DNA of 18,735 nt from Winogradskyella sp. (GCA_030149115.1 JASBSE010000186.1:1-18735), one strand, 5' to 3'; positions 7,901 to 15,059 are shown, counted from the first letter of the stretch. Numbers and translations are program-made. Notes: generated by a model from the letters alone, not told the origin.

Positions 7901-9411
7901 CTATACCATATCTCAACGTGGATTACGGATTTGATTTTGATTCTAAAGTGTCCTTAAGAAATCAAAAATTTATTTTTAATAATGTAGCCATGACAGATTC
8001 AGAGTATTTCTCTCAAGGTTACTTAAATGGTTATATAGAGCACAATAATTTTTCAGATTGGGAGCTAGGGTTAGACCTAAGTACAGATCGTTTGTTAGTA
8101 TTAAATACAGAAGAGTCTGAAGATGAATTATATTACGGAACAGCATTTGTGTCAGGTGAAGCCAGTATTAGTGGACCTACAGATCAATTAATTATAGAAG
8201 TAGATGGTAGTACAGCTCCAGGAACTGTTTTTAATATTCCGCTAAATGATTCAGAAAGTTTTGGTGATAACTCTTTTATCCATTTTTTAAGTCCAGAAGA
8301 AAAGAAGGCAAGAATAAATGGTGAAGTAACAGAAGCTATCGAAGTTAAAGGTCTAGAGCTTGTTTTTGATTTAGATGTAACTCAAGATGCAACTATAGAA
8401 ATTGTAATAGACAAAGAAGCTGGTAGTACAATAAAAGGAAAAGGAAAAGGTTTCTTAGGTTTTTTCATTAATACAAACGGTACCTTTAATATGTGGGGAG
8501 ATTTCACGGTATATGAAGGTATTTATAATTTTAAGTATGGAGGCTTAGTAGAGAAGAAGTTTGAAGTAGAACAGGGCGGAACAATAGTATGGGAAGGAGA
8601 TCCTATGGGTGCTGAGATTAATCTAAAAGCTATATACAGAACTAAAGCAAATCCATCAGTTTTATTAGATAATCCTATTTCTCAAAGAATAGACGTTGAG
8701 GTAGATATTTATTTAACGGGAGATTTAGAACAGCCACAACCAGACTTCGATTTGCGCTTTCCAAATGTATCTTCCACAGTTAAGTCAGAGCTTGATTACA
8801 GGTTATCTTCAAAAGACATAAGAAATAATCAAGCACTTACACTTCTTGGTACAGGAGGTTTTACAACTACTTCAGGAGGATTAGATATTACAGGAACACT
8901 CTCAGAACGTTTAACAGGAATTTTGAACAATATTTTAGGAGATAATAATGATAATTTAGATATCGGTATTGTTGCAGAAATAGGTCAAGATACACCAGAT
9001 TTACAAACCAATAACTCTGTAGGTGTTACACTTCAAACAAAAATATCCGAAAAGGTTTTGGTAAATGGTAAGGTCGGTGTGCCGTTTGGTAGTGCACAAC
9101 AAACTACTATAACAGGTGATGTTCAGGTAGATTGGTTATTAAATGAAGATGGTACACTGAGAGCTAAAGTATTTAATAGAGAAAATACCATTAGAAACTT
9201 TGGTGAAGAAATTGGCTATACTCAAGGTGTAGGATTGACATATAGTGTAGAGTTTGATACCTTCAAAGAATTACTTGACATTATTTTTTCAGGTAAAAAC
9301 CGAAAAGATAAAGAGAATAATAAGGATGAAAAAGAAGATGAAAATGATGAGAATGACTTTATGCCTGCTTACATGTCAATGAAGAAAAAGAAGACAAAAT
9401 CTAAGTCTTAA
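4921..9411 (+). CDS. tamB: TamB-like translocation/assembly protein (DUF490, AsmA-like)
   Basis: This 1496-residue protein has one N-terminal membrane anchor (about residues 17-41, after a basic segment) followed by a very long beta-rich, repetitive stretch. Alternating patterns of the form 'xLxVxGxLxxL' run through it, typical of the AsmA/TamB beta-groove superfamily. The C-terminal third carries the TamB domain (DUF490), with segments such as 'NTNGTFNMWGDFTVYEGIYNF' (near 1180-1200), 'GGTIVWEGDPMGAEINLKAIYRT' and a terminal strand region 'KVLVNGKVGVPFG'. In Proteobacteria TamB works with the outer-membrane protein TamA, and such bridge-like proteins are implicated in phospholipid transport to the outer membrane. 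The same role here is inferred, and no TamA gene is in the window. The C-terminal tail is very rich in Lys, Glu, Asp and Asn. The start is a GTG at 4921. An in-frame stop lies at 4882, and no ATG precedes the membrane anchor, so GTG is the best choice. Confidence 0.9.
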   Translation: MKISSTSNHLICIKRVLKIIGKIAGIILLLFLIVFLILGIPAVQTKLGKYATQKLNEEFKTNINIGKVGLQLNGDIELKEILIRDYKKDTLISIGEINSSIISFKNLYDSKFNLGDIDIQDLVFNLKTYKGKEDTNLDVFVDKFEDDNPKEGPSNFLFSSSDLSIENGLFKLTDENLETPKIFEFTELNANTTNFLINGPDVSARINKFSFKDSRGITVENLKANFAYTLDHMNFSDLSIETEKSELVGDLRFDYKREDLKDFTDKVNVTASFEDSEISLTELNVFFDEFGVNQRANFNADLSGTLNNLEAKNLNISTTRNTRIIGDITFKNLFAKEDDTFALNGRFENLASNYYDLTALLPNILGNAVPTVLSKVGNFKITGTSQITTSRINADIEIDTDLGFIKSDLELTEIDDIDRANYVGNVVFDEFEIGKLIGDPLAKNVSANLDVDGKGFTLNNLRSDIKGDVFSLEYNGYKYQGITVSGDLGNKIFNGKLIVEDPNLQLDFNGLVDFVDEKKKFDFDANVDYANLRVLNFVTRDSLSEFKGLVNMTATGSNLDDVSGAVNIKNTTYKNQDSEYSFEDFDIVSSFDGGERTISINSPDIINGNIKGKFKTEDILKLVENSVGSIYTNYVPFKIEKGQYIDFRFNIYSKIAAVFFKDLYLGKNTFIEGRIETDARGFDLTFNSPEIKFKDYFANNINLTVDNSNPLYNTYVEVDTLSLGVYNASDFSLINVTRRDTLLVKTEFKGGENNKDEFNLNLFYTIDEDNKSVIGFRKSDVVFKGYEWFINSEKNSFNKISFDRTFSAFDIFPVTINQGNEIIEISGVVSDSINKNLRVDFKDVELVKITPRIDSLDLAGVVNGKLDLVQKDGSYLPKSNLEISNLFVNDYDLGNLTADVEGNNSLTNYNVDVSLVNDNLTSFLAKGTIDVAERRPTIDLDVTFEEFLLDPLNPLGEGVISNIRGLVSGEARVSGSLKKPRIDGELLLDRAGMSIPYLNVDYGFDFDSKVSLRNQKFIFNNVAMTDSEYFSQGYLNGYIEHNNFSDWELGLDLSTDRLLVLNTEESEDELYYGTAFVSGEASISGPTDQLIIEVDGSTAPGTVFNIPLNDSESFGDNSFIHFLSPEEKKARINGEVTEAIEVKGLELVFDLDVTQDATIEIVIDKEAGSTIKGKGKGFLGFFINTNGTFNMWGDFTVYEGIYNFKYGGLVEKKFEVEQGGTIVWEGDPMGAEINLKAIYRTKANPSVLLDNPISQRIDVEVDIYLTGDLEQPQPDFDLRFPNVSSTVKSELDYRLSSKDIRNNQALTLLGTGGFTTTSGGLDITGTLSERLTGILNNILGDNNDNLDIGIVAEIGQDTPDLQTNNSVGVTLQTKISEKVLVNGKVGVPFGSAQQTTITGDVQVDWLLNEDGTLRAKVFNRENTIRNFGEEIGYTQGVGLTYSVEFDTFKELLDIIFSGKNRKDKENNKDEKEDENDENDFMPAYMSMKKKKTKSKS

Positions 9412-9545
9412 ATACTACTTTTTTTATTTTTATTAAAATACTTATTAACGAAAACGTTTGAATTGAAGATGCCTTATTTTTTTTATGACTTATGACATCT
9501 TTTTGTATTTATTGTTTAGTAATTTTACTAAAACATTAAAATAAA

Positions 9546-10532
9546 ATGCTACATACTATTAAAAAAATAGGTGTTATGACATCTGGTGGAGATTCTCCAG
9601 GAATGAATGCTGCTGTAAGGTCTGTTGTTAGAACTTGTGCATTTCATAACATAGAATGTTATGGAATTTACCGAGGCTATGAAGGAATGATTGAAGGTGA
9701 CTTTGAAAAAATGGATGCTAGAAGTGTTAAGGGAATCATCAATAAAGGTGGTACAATGCTAAAATCAGCAAGATCTCAAGAATTTAGAACAAAGGAAGGT
9801 CGAGCTAAGGCTTATGAGCAATTAAAGAAAGCTGGTATAGATGCTTTTGTGGTTATTGGTGGAGATGGAAGCTTTACTGGTGCTATGATTTTTAATCAAG
9901 AGTATGATTTCCCTGTTATGGGCATTCCTGGTACTATAGATAATGATATTTTTGGTACCACACATACTTTAGGCTATGATACGGCTCTTAATACTGTAGT
10001 AGAAGCTATAGATAAAATTAGAGATACAGCAAGTTCTCATAATCGTTTATTTTTTGTTGAGGTTATGGGACGCGACGTTGGGCATATTGCTTTAAATGTC
10101 GGTGTAGGTGCAGGAGCAGAAGAGATATTAATTCCTGAAGAGGATTTAGGATTAGACAGATTATTAGAATCCTTAAGACGAAGTAAAGAATCTGGTAAAT
10201 CTTCTAGTATTGTAGTTGTAGCGGAAGGTGACAAAATAGGGAAGAATGTTTTTGAACTAAAGGATTACGTTGATGAAAACTTGTCTGAATATGAAGTACG
10301 TGTGTCTGTATTAGGTCATATGCAACGTGGTGGTTCACCATCATGCTTCGATAGGGTATTAGCAAGTAGGATGGGTGTAAAAGCTGTTGAAAGTTTAATT
10401 ACAGGTAAAAGCAACTATATGGTTGGTCTAAAGAATGATGAAATGCACTTAACACCATTTGACCAAGCTGTTAAAGGAAAGTCTAAAATAGATATGGAAC
10501 TTCTTAGAGTTTCAGATATAATGACTATATAA
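9546..10532 (+). CDS. pfkA: ATP-dependent 6-phosphofructokinase
   Basis: This enzyme phosphorylates fructose 6-phosphate to fructose 1,6-bisphosphate, the committed step of glycolysis. The 328-residue length is close to the E. coli enzyme (320). Motifs are TSGGDSPGMNA (12-22) at the nucleotide site, VIGGDGS near 102-108, GIPGTIDNDI with the catalytic Asp, EVMGRDVGH, and GHMQRGGSPS (near 257-266) at the sugar-phosphate site. The Gly after the Asp of GGDG and the Gly in PGTIDND are the residues of ATP-using enzymes; PPi-dependent relatives have Asp and Lys there. Binding residues typical of the allosteric bacterial enzyme are present. The gene starts 134 bases after tamB, a gap in which I see no convincing terminator or consensus promoter. 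It lies 29 bases upstream of gapA, so the two are probably co-transcribed. Confidence 0.96.
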   Translation: MLHTIKKIGVMTSGGDSPGMNAAVRSVVRTCAFHNIECYGIYRGYEGMIEGDFEKMDARSVKGIINKGGTMLKSARSQEFRTKEGRAKAYEQLKKAGIDAFVVIGGDGSFTGAMIFNQEYDFPVMGIPGTIDNDIFGTTHTLGYDTALNTVVEAIDKIRDTASSHNRLFFVEVMGRDVGHIALNVGVGAGAEEILIPEEDLGLDRLLESLRRSKESGKSSSIVVVAEGDKIGKNVFELKDYVDENLSEYEVRVSVLGHMQRGGSPSCFDRVLASRMGVKAVESLITGKSNYMVGLKNDEMHLTPFDQAVKGKSKIDMELLRVSDIMTI

Positions 10533-10561
10533 ATAAGGAATACATAATTAAAAATAGAAAA

Positions 10562-11563
10562 ATGTCAAATTTAAAATTAGGAATAAACGGATTCGGTAGA
10601 ATAGGTCGTATCGTATTTAGAGCAACCGTAAAACGCAATGATGTAGATGTTGTTGCAATCAATGACCTTTTAGATGTAGAACACTTAGCATACCTTTTAA
10701 AATATGATTCTGTACACGGAAAATTTGACGGTACAGTAGAAGTTAAAGATGGTAATTTAGTAGTAGATGGGAAAACTGTAAGAGTTACTGCGGAGCGTGA
10801 CCCAAAAAATCTTAAATGGGACGAAGTTGGTACAGACGTTGTTGCAGAGTGTACAGGTATTTTTACAACATTAGAAACTGCAGATTATCACATTCAAGCA
10901 GGTGCTAAAAAGGTAGTTATTTCTGCACCTAGTAAAGATGCTCCGATGTTTGTAATGGGTGTAAACGATAACGAATTAAACGCTGACCATAAGATTGTTT
11001 CAAACGCATCTTGTACAACCAACTGTTTAGCTCCTTTAGCTAAAGTTGTAGATGATAATTTTGGTATTGAAGAAGCTTTAATGACAACTGTACACGCAAC
11101 TACAGCAACACAACTTACTGTAGATGGTCCTTCTAAAAAGGATTATAGAGGTGGTCGTAGTGCATTATTAAATATTATACCAGCTTCAACAGGAGCAGCT
11201 AAGGCTGTAGGTAAGGTAATTCCAAAATTAGATGGAAAATTAACAGGTATGGCATTTAGAGTACCAACTGCAGATGTTTCTGTTGTAGATTTAACTGTTA
11301 AAACAAAAAAAGAAACATCTTTAGAAGAAATAAAAGCAGCTTTCAAATCAGCTTCAGAAGGAGCAATGAAAGGTGTTTTAGGCTACACTGATGAATTGGT
11401 AGTGTCTCAAGATTTTGTTAGCGATGATCGCACAAGTATTTTTGATGCAGACGCTGCGATAGAGTTGAATTCAACATTTTTTAAATTAGTATCTTGGTAC
11501 GATAACGAGTTTGGTTACTCAAACAAATTGGTAGACTTAGCTCAGAAGGTAAATAGCCTTTAA
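10562..11563 (+). CDS. gapA: Type I glyceraldehyde-3-phosphate dehydrogenase
   Basis: This enzyme oxidises and phosphorylates glyceraldehyde 3-phosphate to 1,3-bisphosphoglycerate with NAD+ in the cytoplasm. The 333-residue length is standard. The Rossmann motif NGFGRIGR lies at 9-16. The catalytic cysteine is C151 in SNASCTTN, and the general base is H178 in TTVHATTATQ. The Asp at the end of the second strand (AINDL, D35) and the absence of the chloroplast-type NADP residues favour NAD specificity. The C-terminal WYDNEFGYS motif is intact. It follows pfkA by 29 bases, and a hairpin with a T-tract follows its stop, so pfkA-gapA appears to be a two-gene unit joining the upper and lower halves of glycolysis. 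Confidence 0.97.
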   Translation: MSNLKLGINGFGRIGRIVFRATVKRNDVDVVAINDLLDVEHLAYLLKYDSVHGKFDGTVEVKDGNLVVDGKTVRVTAERDPKNLKWDEVGTDVVAECTGIFTTLETADYHIQAGAKKVVISAPSKDAPMFVMGVNDNELNADHKIVSNASCTTNCLAPLAKVVDDNFGIEEALMTTVHATTATQLTVDGPSKKDYRGGRSALLNIIPASTGAAKAVGKVIPKLDGKLTGMAFRVPTADVSVVDLTVKTKKETSLEEIKAAFKSASEGAMKGVLGYTDELVVSQDFVSDDRTSIFDADAAIELNSTFFKLVSWYDNEFGYSNKLVDLAQKVNSL

Positions 11564-11585
11564 TTTTTTATAACATAAATTCTAG

Positions 11586-11625
11586 ATTCCGTAGGATTAT
11601 GTTTTTCATAGGCTACGGAATTTTT
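11586..11625 (+). terminator. Intrinsic terminator after gapA
   Basis: A perfect nine-base stem, ATTCCGTAG (11586-11594) with CTACGGAAT (11613-11621), encloses a loop in which TATG and CATA can pair further. It is followed at once by five T's (11621-11625). It lies 22 bases after the gapA stop codon and 16 bases before the start of the kinase gene, so the T-tract almost reaches the next gene. Confidence 0.75.
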
Positions 11626-11641
11626 GTATATAATTGTCATT

Positions 11642-12505
11642 ATGATTTTAATAACAGATGGAGGTTCTACAAAGTGCGATTGGATTGCTATAGACAAAAA
11701 TGGTAAACAAACTGCTGATAAGATTAGAACTAAAGGTTTAAACCCAGCAATAGTTGCAGAAAAGAAACTAAAAAAGACAATTAAAGGTAGTGAAGAACTT
11801 ATGGCAATAGCCAATGAAGTAACTCACGTTTACTTTTATGGTGCTGGTTGTGGTACTGAAAAGCCTAGACTTTTACTCAAAGAAATACTTGAATTATATT
11901 TCCCAAAGGCTTTAGTAGAGGTTAAGGAAGATACTTATGCTGCAGTACGAGCTTGTATTAATACTAATGATGAAGCTGCAGTGGTTTGTATTTTAGGAAC
12001 AGGTTCTAACTGTAGTTACTTTGATGGAAAAGATCTTCACCAGCGTGTTTCTAGTCTTGGTTTTATTTTAATGGATGATGCCAGTGGAAATTACTTCGGA
12101 AAGCAATTAATTAGAGATTATTACTTTAATAAAATGCCAGATACTATAAGAGTGGCATTTGCGCACAAACACAATCTTGATGCAGATTTTATTAAGTATA
12201 ATCTATATAAACAAACAAACCCAAGCGCATATTTGGCAGATCACGCCGAATTTATGTTCATTAATAAGGATTCAGAATATATTCAAAATCTTATCATTAA
12301 AGGGATTCGCTTATTTGCCGAAAATATGATTCTTCAATTTAAAAAAGAATTAGATTCTGGTGTTCCTGTTCATTTCGCAGGTTCTATTGCTTTCTTCGGT
12401 AAGGATGAGATAACGAAAGTAGCTGATGAACTCGGTTTCAAAGTTGGTAATTTTGTAAGAAGACCAATTGAAGGTTTGGTAGATTACCACGTTAACAATC
12501 TATAA
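11642..12505 (+). CDS. BadF/BadG-type sugar kinase, probable N-acetylglucosamine kinase
   Basis: This is a 287-residue ASKHA-fold kinase of the BadF/BadG/BcrA/BcrD family. The phosphate-1 loop is DGGSTKCDW (6-14), followed by YGAGCG (66-71), the phosphate-2 loop LGTGSNC (118-124), and LGFILMDDASGNYFGK (139-154), which corresponds to the GDEGSG segment of N-acetylglucosamine kinases. The late 'HFAGSIAFF' is the adenosine-site region. In Bacteroidota such proteins are usually taken to be N-acetylglucosamine kinases that phosphorylate GlcNAc from cell-wall or chitin turnover. The exact sugar is inferred. A longer frame from a TTG at 11624 exists, but it starts in the gapA terminator T-tract and adds residues ahead of the conserved strand, so the ATG at 11642 is preferred. 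Its stop abuts the mgsA ATG (TAAATG), indicating co-transcription. Confidence 0.72.
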   Translation: MILITDGGSTKCDWIAIDKNGKQTADKIRTKGLNPAIVAEKKLKKTIKGSEELMAIANEVTHVYFYGAGCGTEKPRLLLKEILELYFPKALVEVKEDTYAAVRACINTNDEAAVVCILGTGSNCSYFDGKDLHQRVSSLGFILMDDASGNYFGKQLIRDYYFNKMPDTIRVAFAHKHNLDADFIKYNLYKQTNPSAYLADHAEFMFINKDSEYIQNLIIKGIRLFAENMILQFKKELDSGVPVHFAGSIAFFGKDEITKVADELGFKVGNFVRRPIEGLVDYHVNNL

Positions 12506-12868
12506 ATGGAAATAGCAATAATTGCACACGATGGTAAGAAAGCAGAAATGGTTCAGTTTTTAAATGAGCATTACGAAATCTTACATCAAAAGAAAATTAC
12601 TTTAATATCTACAGGAACAACAGGGGAAAAGGTAAAGAAAGCAGGTTTTGAAGTAAACGCGCTTTTATCTGGTCCTTTAGGCGGAGATGCGCAAATAGCA
12701 GCAAGAGTAGCAGAAGGTAAATGTAATATGGTGTTATTTTTTAGAGATCCTTTAGATAAACATCCACATGAGCCAGATATTTTAATGCTAATGCGTTTGT
12801 GTGATGTGCATAATGTACCATTAGCTACAAATGAAGCAACTGCGAAATTGTTAATTAGAGCTGTCTAG
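12506..12868 (+). CDS. mgsA: Methylglyoxal synthase
   Basis: This enzyme converts dihydroxyacetone phosphate to methylglyoxal and phosphate, a bypass of lower glycolysis that relieves sugar-phosphate stress. Diagnostic segments are AHDGKK (7-12), STGTTG (35-40) in the phosphate-binding loop, LLSGPLGGDAQIA (53-65) with D61 equivalent to the catalytic Asp71 of E. coli, FFRDPL (78-83) with D81 equivalent to Asp91, and HPHEPD (86-91) with H88 and D91 equivalent to His98 and Asp101. NVPLATN (103-109) follows. At 120 residues it lacks about 30 residues of the C-terminal tail of the 152-residue E. coli protein, while all active-site residues remain. It starts directly at the stop of the kinase gene. 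It lies in the same block as pfkA and gapA, whose activities set its substrate level. Confidence 0.93.
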   Translation: MEIAIIAHDGKKAEMVQFLNEHYEILHQKKITLISTGTTGEKVKKAGFEVNALLSGPLGGDAQIAARVAEGKCNMVLFFRDPLDKHPHEPDILMLMRLCDVHNVPLATNEATAKLLIRAV

Positions 12869-12912
12869 ATGTTGTGTTGTTCATTTTGTGTTAATAAATC
12901 TGAAAAAGTCTA

Positions 12913-12943
12913 TTGTAAAACTTATTTTTTGGTTATATCTTTG
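12913..12943 (+). promoter_or_regulatory. Bacteroidota-type promoter for the 60-residue membrane protein
   Basis: A TTG at 12913-12915 and a perfect -7 box TATCTTTG at 12936-12943 are separated by 20 bases, the spacing expected for the primary sigma factor of this phylum. Transcription would start near 12950, giving a leader of about 24 bases before the ATG at 12974. Confidence 0.72.
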
Positions 12944-12973
12944 CAATAACTAAAGCACAAATTAAATTATAGT

Positions 12974-13156
12974 ATGTTCGATTTTGACCAATATTTAGGA
13001 TTTTTAGCATTTTTAACCATTTTAACCATTGGTTTTTGGTTAATGATTTTCCTTTTAACATTTGTAGTTCCTTATTGGATTTTTGGATCAGCTATTGAGC
13101 GTTTTAAAGAAATAAAAGAAGAAAAAAAAGCTGAAAGAGAGAGTTTAACTCACTAA
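12974..13156 (+). CDS. Small membrane protein of unknown function (60 aa)
   Basis: I do not recognise this protein. It is 60 residues long. An acidic, aromatic N-terminus (MFDFDQYLGF) is followed by a strongly hydrophobic stretch at about 9-42, long enough for one extended or two short membrane helices. A charged, helical, coiled-coil-like tail of repeating Lys/Glu (about 43-58) would lie in the cytoplasm. Evidence that it is a real gene: it has its own near-perfect promoter with a short leader, and a strong hairpin terminator lies just after the stop. The hydrophobic stretch then charged tail is a sensible protein composition. It may be a small membrane-anchored regulator, but nothing in the sequence shows its partner. 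Confidence 0.7.
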   Translation: MFDFDQYLGFLAFLTILTIGFWLMIFLLTFVVPYWIFGSAIERFKEIKEEKKAERESLTH

Positions 13157-13175
13157 TTAGCTAAAATATATAAAT

Positions 13176-13204
13176 AAAAAGAGCGCAATTTGCGCTCTTT
13201 TTTT
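13176..13204. terminator. Bidirectional intrinsic terminator
   Basis: AAAAAGAGCGCAA (13176-13188) and its exact complement TTGCGCTCTTTTT (13190-13202) form a stem of at least 11 pairs around a small AT loop. There are T's after it on the plus strand and, through the A-run, on the minus strand too. It lies 19 bases after the small membrane protein gene and 22 bases beyond the end of the convergent carboxylase gene, so it can stop transcription from both sides. Confidence 0.88.
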
Positions 13205-13226
13205 ATATGGTATCGTGTTTTAAATA

Positions 13227-14870
13227 TTATACCTGCAAAACACCTAAATTAAACGGTTTTTCAATAGGAGCGTGGTTGGCAGCTTCAATACCCATACTTA
13301 TCCACGTTCTTGTATCTAAAGGATCTATTACAGCATCGGTCCATAGTCGAGCTGCTGCATAATATGGAGATACTTGGTTATCGTATCTCGATTTTATTTT
13401 ATTAAAAAGCTCTTCTTCTTTTTCTTTGGTAATGGTTTCACCTTTCTTTTTTAATGAAGCTGTTTCAATTTGAAGCAAAACCTTAGCTGCTGATTTACCG
13501 CTCATTACAGCAAGTTCAGCGCTTGGCCATGCTACGATTAATCTTGGATCATAGGCTTTTCCACACATTGCATAATTTCCTGCTCCATAACTATTCCCAA
13601 TAACAATCGTAAATTTTGGTACAACGGAATTACTCACAGCATTCACCATTTTGGCACCATCTTTTATAATACCACCATGCTCAGATTTACTACCAACCAT
13701 AAAGCCGGTAACATCTTGTAAAAAGACTAAAGGAATTTTCTTCTGATTACAGTTGGCTATGAACCGCGTAGCCTTATCGGCAGAATCGTTATAAATGACA
13801 CCACCAAACTGCATTTCGCTAGGTTTGGTTTTAGCACCTTTAGTTTTTACAATTTGTCTTTGGTTGGCAACAATACCAACTGCCCATCCGTCAATACGAG
13901 CATAACCTGTAATGATAGTTTGGCCATAACCAGCTTTATATTCCTCAAATTCAGAGTTATCAACTAATCGTTTGATAATCTCGTTCATATCATATTGATC
14001 TGCTCTACTTTCAGGAAGTATACCGTAAATATCATCTGGGTTTTCAGCAGGTTTAGCAGGTTTAGCTCTGTTAAAACCAGCTTTATCAAAATCACCAATT
14101 TTATCTACAATGTTTTTTATAGTGTCCAAAGCATCTTTATCATCTTTAGCTTTATAATCAGTAACTCCAGAGATTTCACAATGTGTTGTGGCTCCTCCTA
14201 AAGTTTCGTTGTCAATAGTTTCTCCAATGGCAGCCTTTACTAAATAGCTTCCTGCTAAGAATATGCTTCCGGTTTTATCTACTATCAAAGCTTCATCACT
14301 CATAATAGGAAGATAGGCTCCGCCAGCTACACAACTTCCCATAACAGCAGCTATCTGAGTAATACCCATACTACTCATTACTGCGTTATTTCTAAAGATA
14401 CGCCCGAAATGCTCTTTGTCTGGGAAAATTTCATCTTGCATAGGTAAAAATACACCAGCACTATCTACAAGATATATAATAGGAAGTTTGTTTTCTATGG
14501 CAATTTCTTGAGCTCTAAGGTTCTTTTTTCCAGTAATAGGAAACCAAGCACCAGCTTTTACAGTTGCATCATTAGCAACAACAATACACTGCTTACCTTT
14601 TACATATCCAATTTTTACAACAACACCGCCAGATGGACAACCACCATATTCAGGATACATGTCTTCACCAGCAAAAGCACCAATTTCTATAGATTTAGAT
14701 TTTGAATCTAATAAATAATCTATACGCTCTCTGGCCGTCATTTTACCTTTACTACGATGCTTTTCTATGCTTTTTTCGCCACCACCAAGTTTTACTTTGG
14801 CCAGTCTTTTTTTCAATTCTGAAAGTTGAAGTTTATTGTGGTCTTCGTTTTTATTGAATTTTATATCCAT
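13227..14870 (-). CDS. Acyl-CoA carboxylase, carboxyltransferase (beta) subunit, methylcrotonyl-CoA type
   Basis: This 547-residue biotin-dependent carboxyltransferase moves CO2 from carboxybiotin to an acyl-CoA. It has two crotonase-fold halves. The N-terminal half includes MTARERIDYLLD (44-55), YGGCPSGGVV, AGAWFPITGKKNLRAQEIA, the VDSAGVFLPMQDEIFPD segment, and GSCVAGGAYLPIMSDE with the oxyanion Gly-Gly. The C-terminal half has FLQDVTGFMVG, GIIKDGAKM and GNSYGAGNYAMCGKAYDPR. The acyl-CoA loop 'PxxxKKxLRAQEIA' and 'IFPDxxHFGRIF' resemble methylcrotonyl-CoA carboxylase beta more than propionyl-CoA carboxylase, suggesting a role in leucine or branched-chain breakdown. The substrate remains inferred. 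No biotin carboxylase/BCCP alpha subunit is encoded in the window, so the partner must lie elsewhere. The gene is convergent with the small membrane protein gene and divergent from the FMN reductase operon. Confidence 0.92.
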   Translation of the reverse strand: MDIKFNKNEDHNKLQLSELKKRLAKVKLGGGEKSIEKHRSKGKMTARERIDYLLDSKSKSIEIGAFAGEDMYPEYGGCPSGGVVVKIGYVKGKQCIVVANDATVKAGAWFPITGKKNLRAQEIAIENKLPIIYLVDSAGVFLPMQDEIFPDKEHFGRIFRNNAVMSSMGITQIAAVMGSCVAGGAYLPIMSDEALIVDKTGSIFLAGSYLVKAAIGETIDNETLGGATTHCEISGVTDYKAKDDKDALDTIKNIVDKIGDFDKAGFNRAKPAKPAENPDDIYGILPESRADQYDMNEIIKRLVDNSEFEEYKAGYGQTIITGYARIDGWAVGIVANQRQIVKTKGAKTKPSEMQFGGVIYNDSADKATRFIANCNQKKIPLVFLQDVTGFMVGSKSEHGGIIKDGAKMVNAVSNSVVPKFTIVIGNSYGAGNYAMCGKAYDPRLIVAWPSAELAVMSGKSAAKVLLQIETASLKKKGETITKEKEEELFNKIKSRYDNQVSPYYAAARLWTDAVIDPLDTRTWISMGIEAANHAPIEKPFNLGVLQV

Positions 14871-14923
14871 TTATATAAAAATGTTGTTGTACTTATTTTA
14901 GGTATTCTTAATTTTCGATGTCA

Positions 14924-14956
14924 CGAATTTACAAAACAATAATGTTTAATATCAAA
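14924..14956 (-). promoter_or_regulatory. Putative promoter of the acyl-CoA carboxylase gene
   Basis: On the minus strand TTTG (14956-14953) is followed after 21 bases by TAAATTCG (14931-14924), one base from the TAnnTTTG consensus. The leader to the ATG at 14870 would be about 47 bases. Confidence 0.45.
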
Positions 14957-14988
14957 TATTACACTTTCTTAAATAAAGGTTAATTATA

Positions 14989-15014
14989 TTTCCTTGGAAT
15001 TATTTTCCTTGGAA
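14989..15014 (+). promoter_or_regulatory. Tandem TTTCCTTGGAA operator-like repeats
   Basis: TTTCCTTGGAA occurs twice, at 14989-14999 and 15004-15014, exactly 15 bases apart. Each copy is an inverted repeat (TTCC-tt-GGAA). The second copy contains the TTG of the -33 element of the FMN reductase promoter, so a bound protein would compete with RNA polymerase. The obvious candidate is the MarR-family regulator encoded as the second gene of that operon; this is inferred from position. Confidence 0.6.
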
Positions 15015-15039
15015 AATAAATTTATTATTTCTAAATTTG
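15009..15039 (+). promoter_or_regulatory. Promoter of the FMN reductase-MarR-pirin operon
   Basis: TTG at 15009-15011 and a perfect -7 box TAAATTTG at 15032-15039 are 20 bases apart. Transcription would start near 15046, leaving a leader of only about 14 bases before the ATG at 15060. Confidence 0.75.
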
Positions 15040-15059
15040 TACCATCAAAAACAAACAGA

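Noticed and set aside
9412..9545. Terminator or promoter in the tamB-pfkA gap
   Set aside because: Only a four-base AACG/CGTT stem is present, without a T-tract after it. A TAATTTTA box at 9520-9527 has a TTTG only 14 bases upstream, too short a spacing.
14994..15059. TTG-initiated N-terminal extension of the FMN reductase
   Set aside because: It would translate through the operator repeats and the promoter, and the predicted transcript starts downstream of it. The conserved family start is the ATG at 15060.
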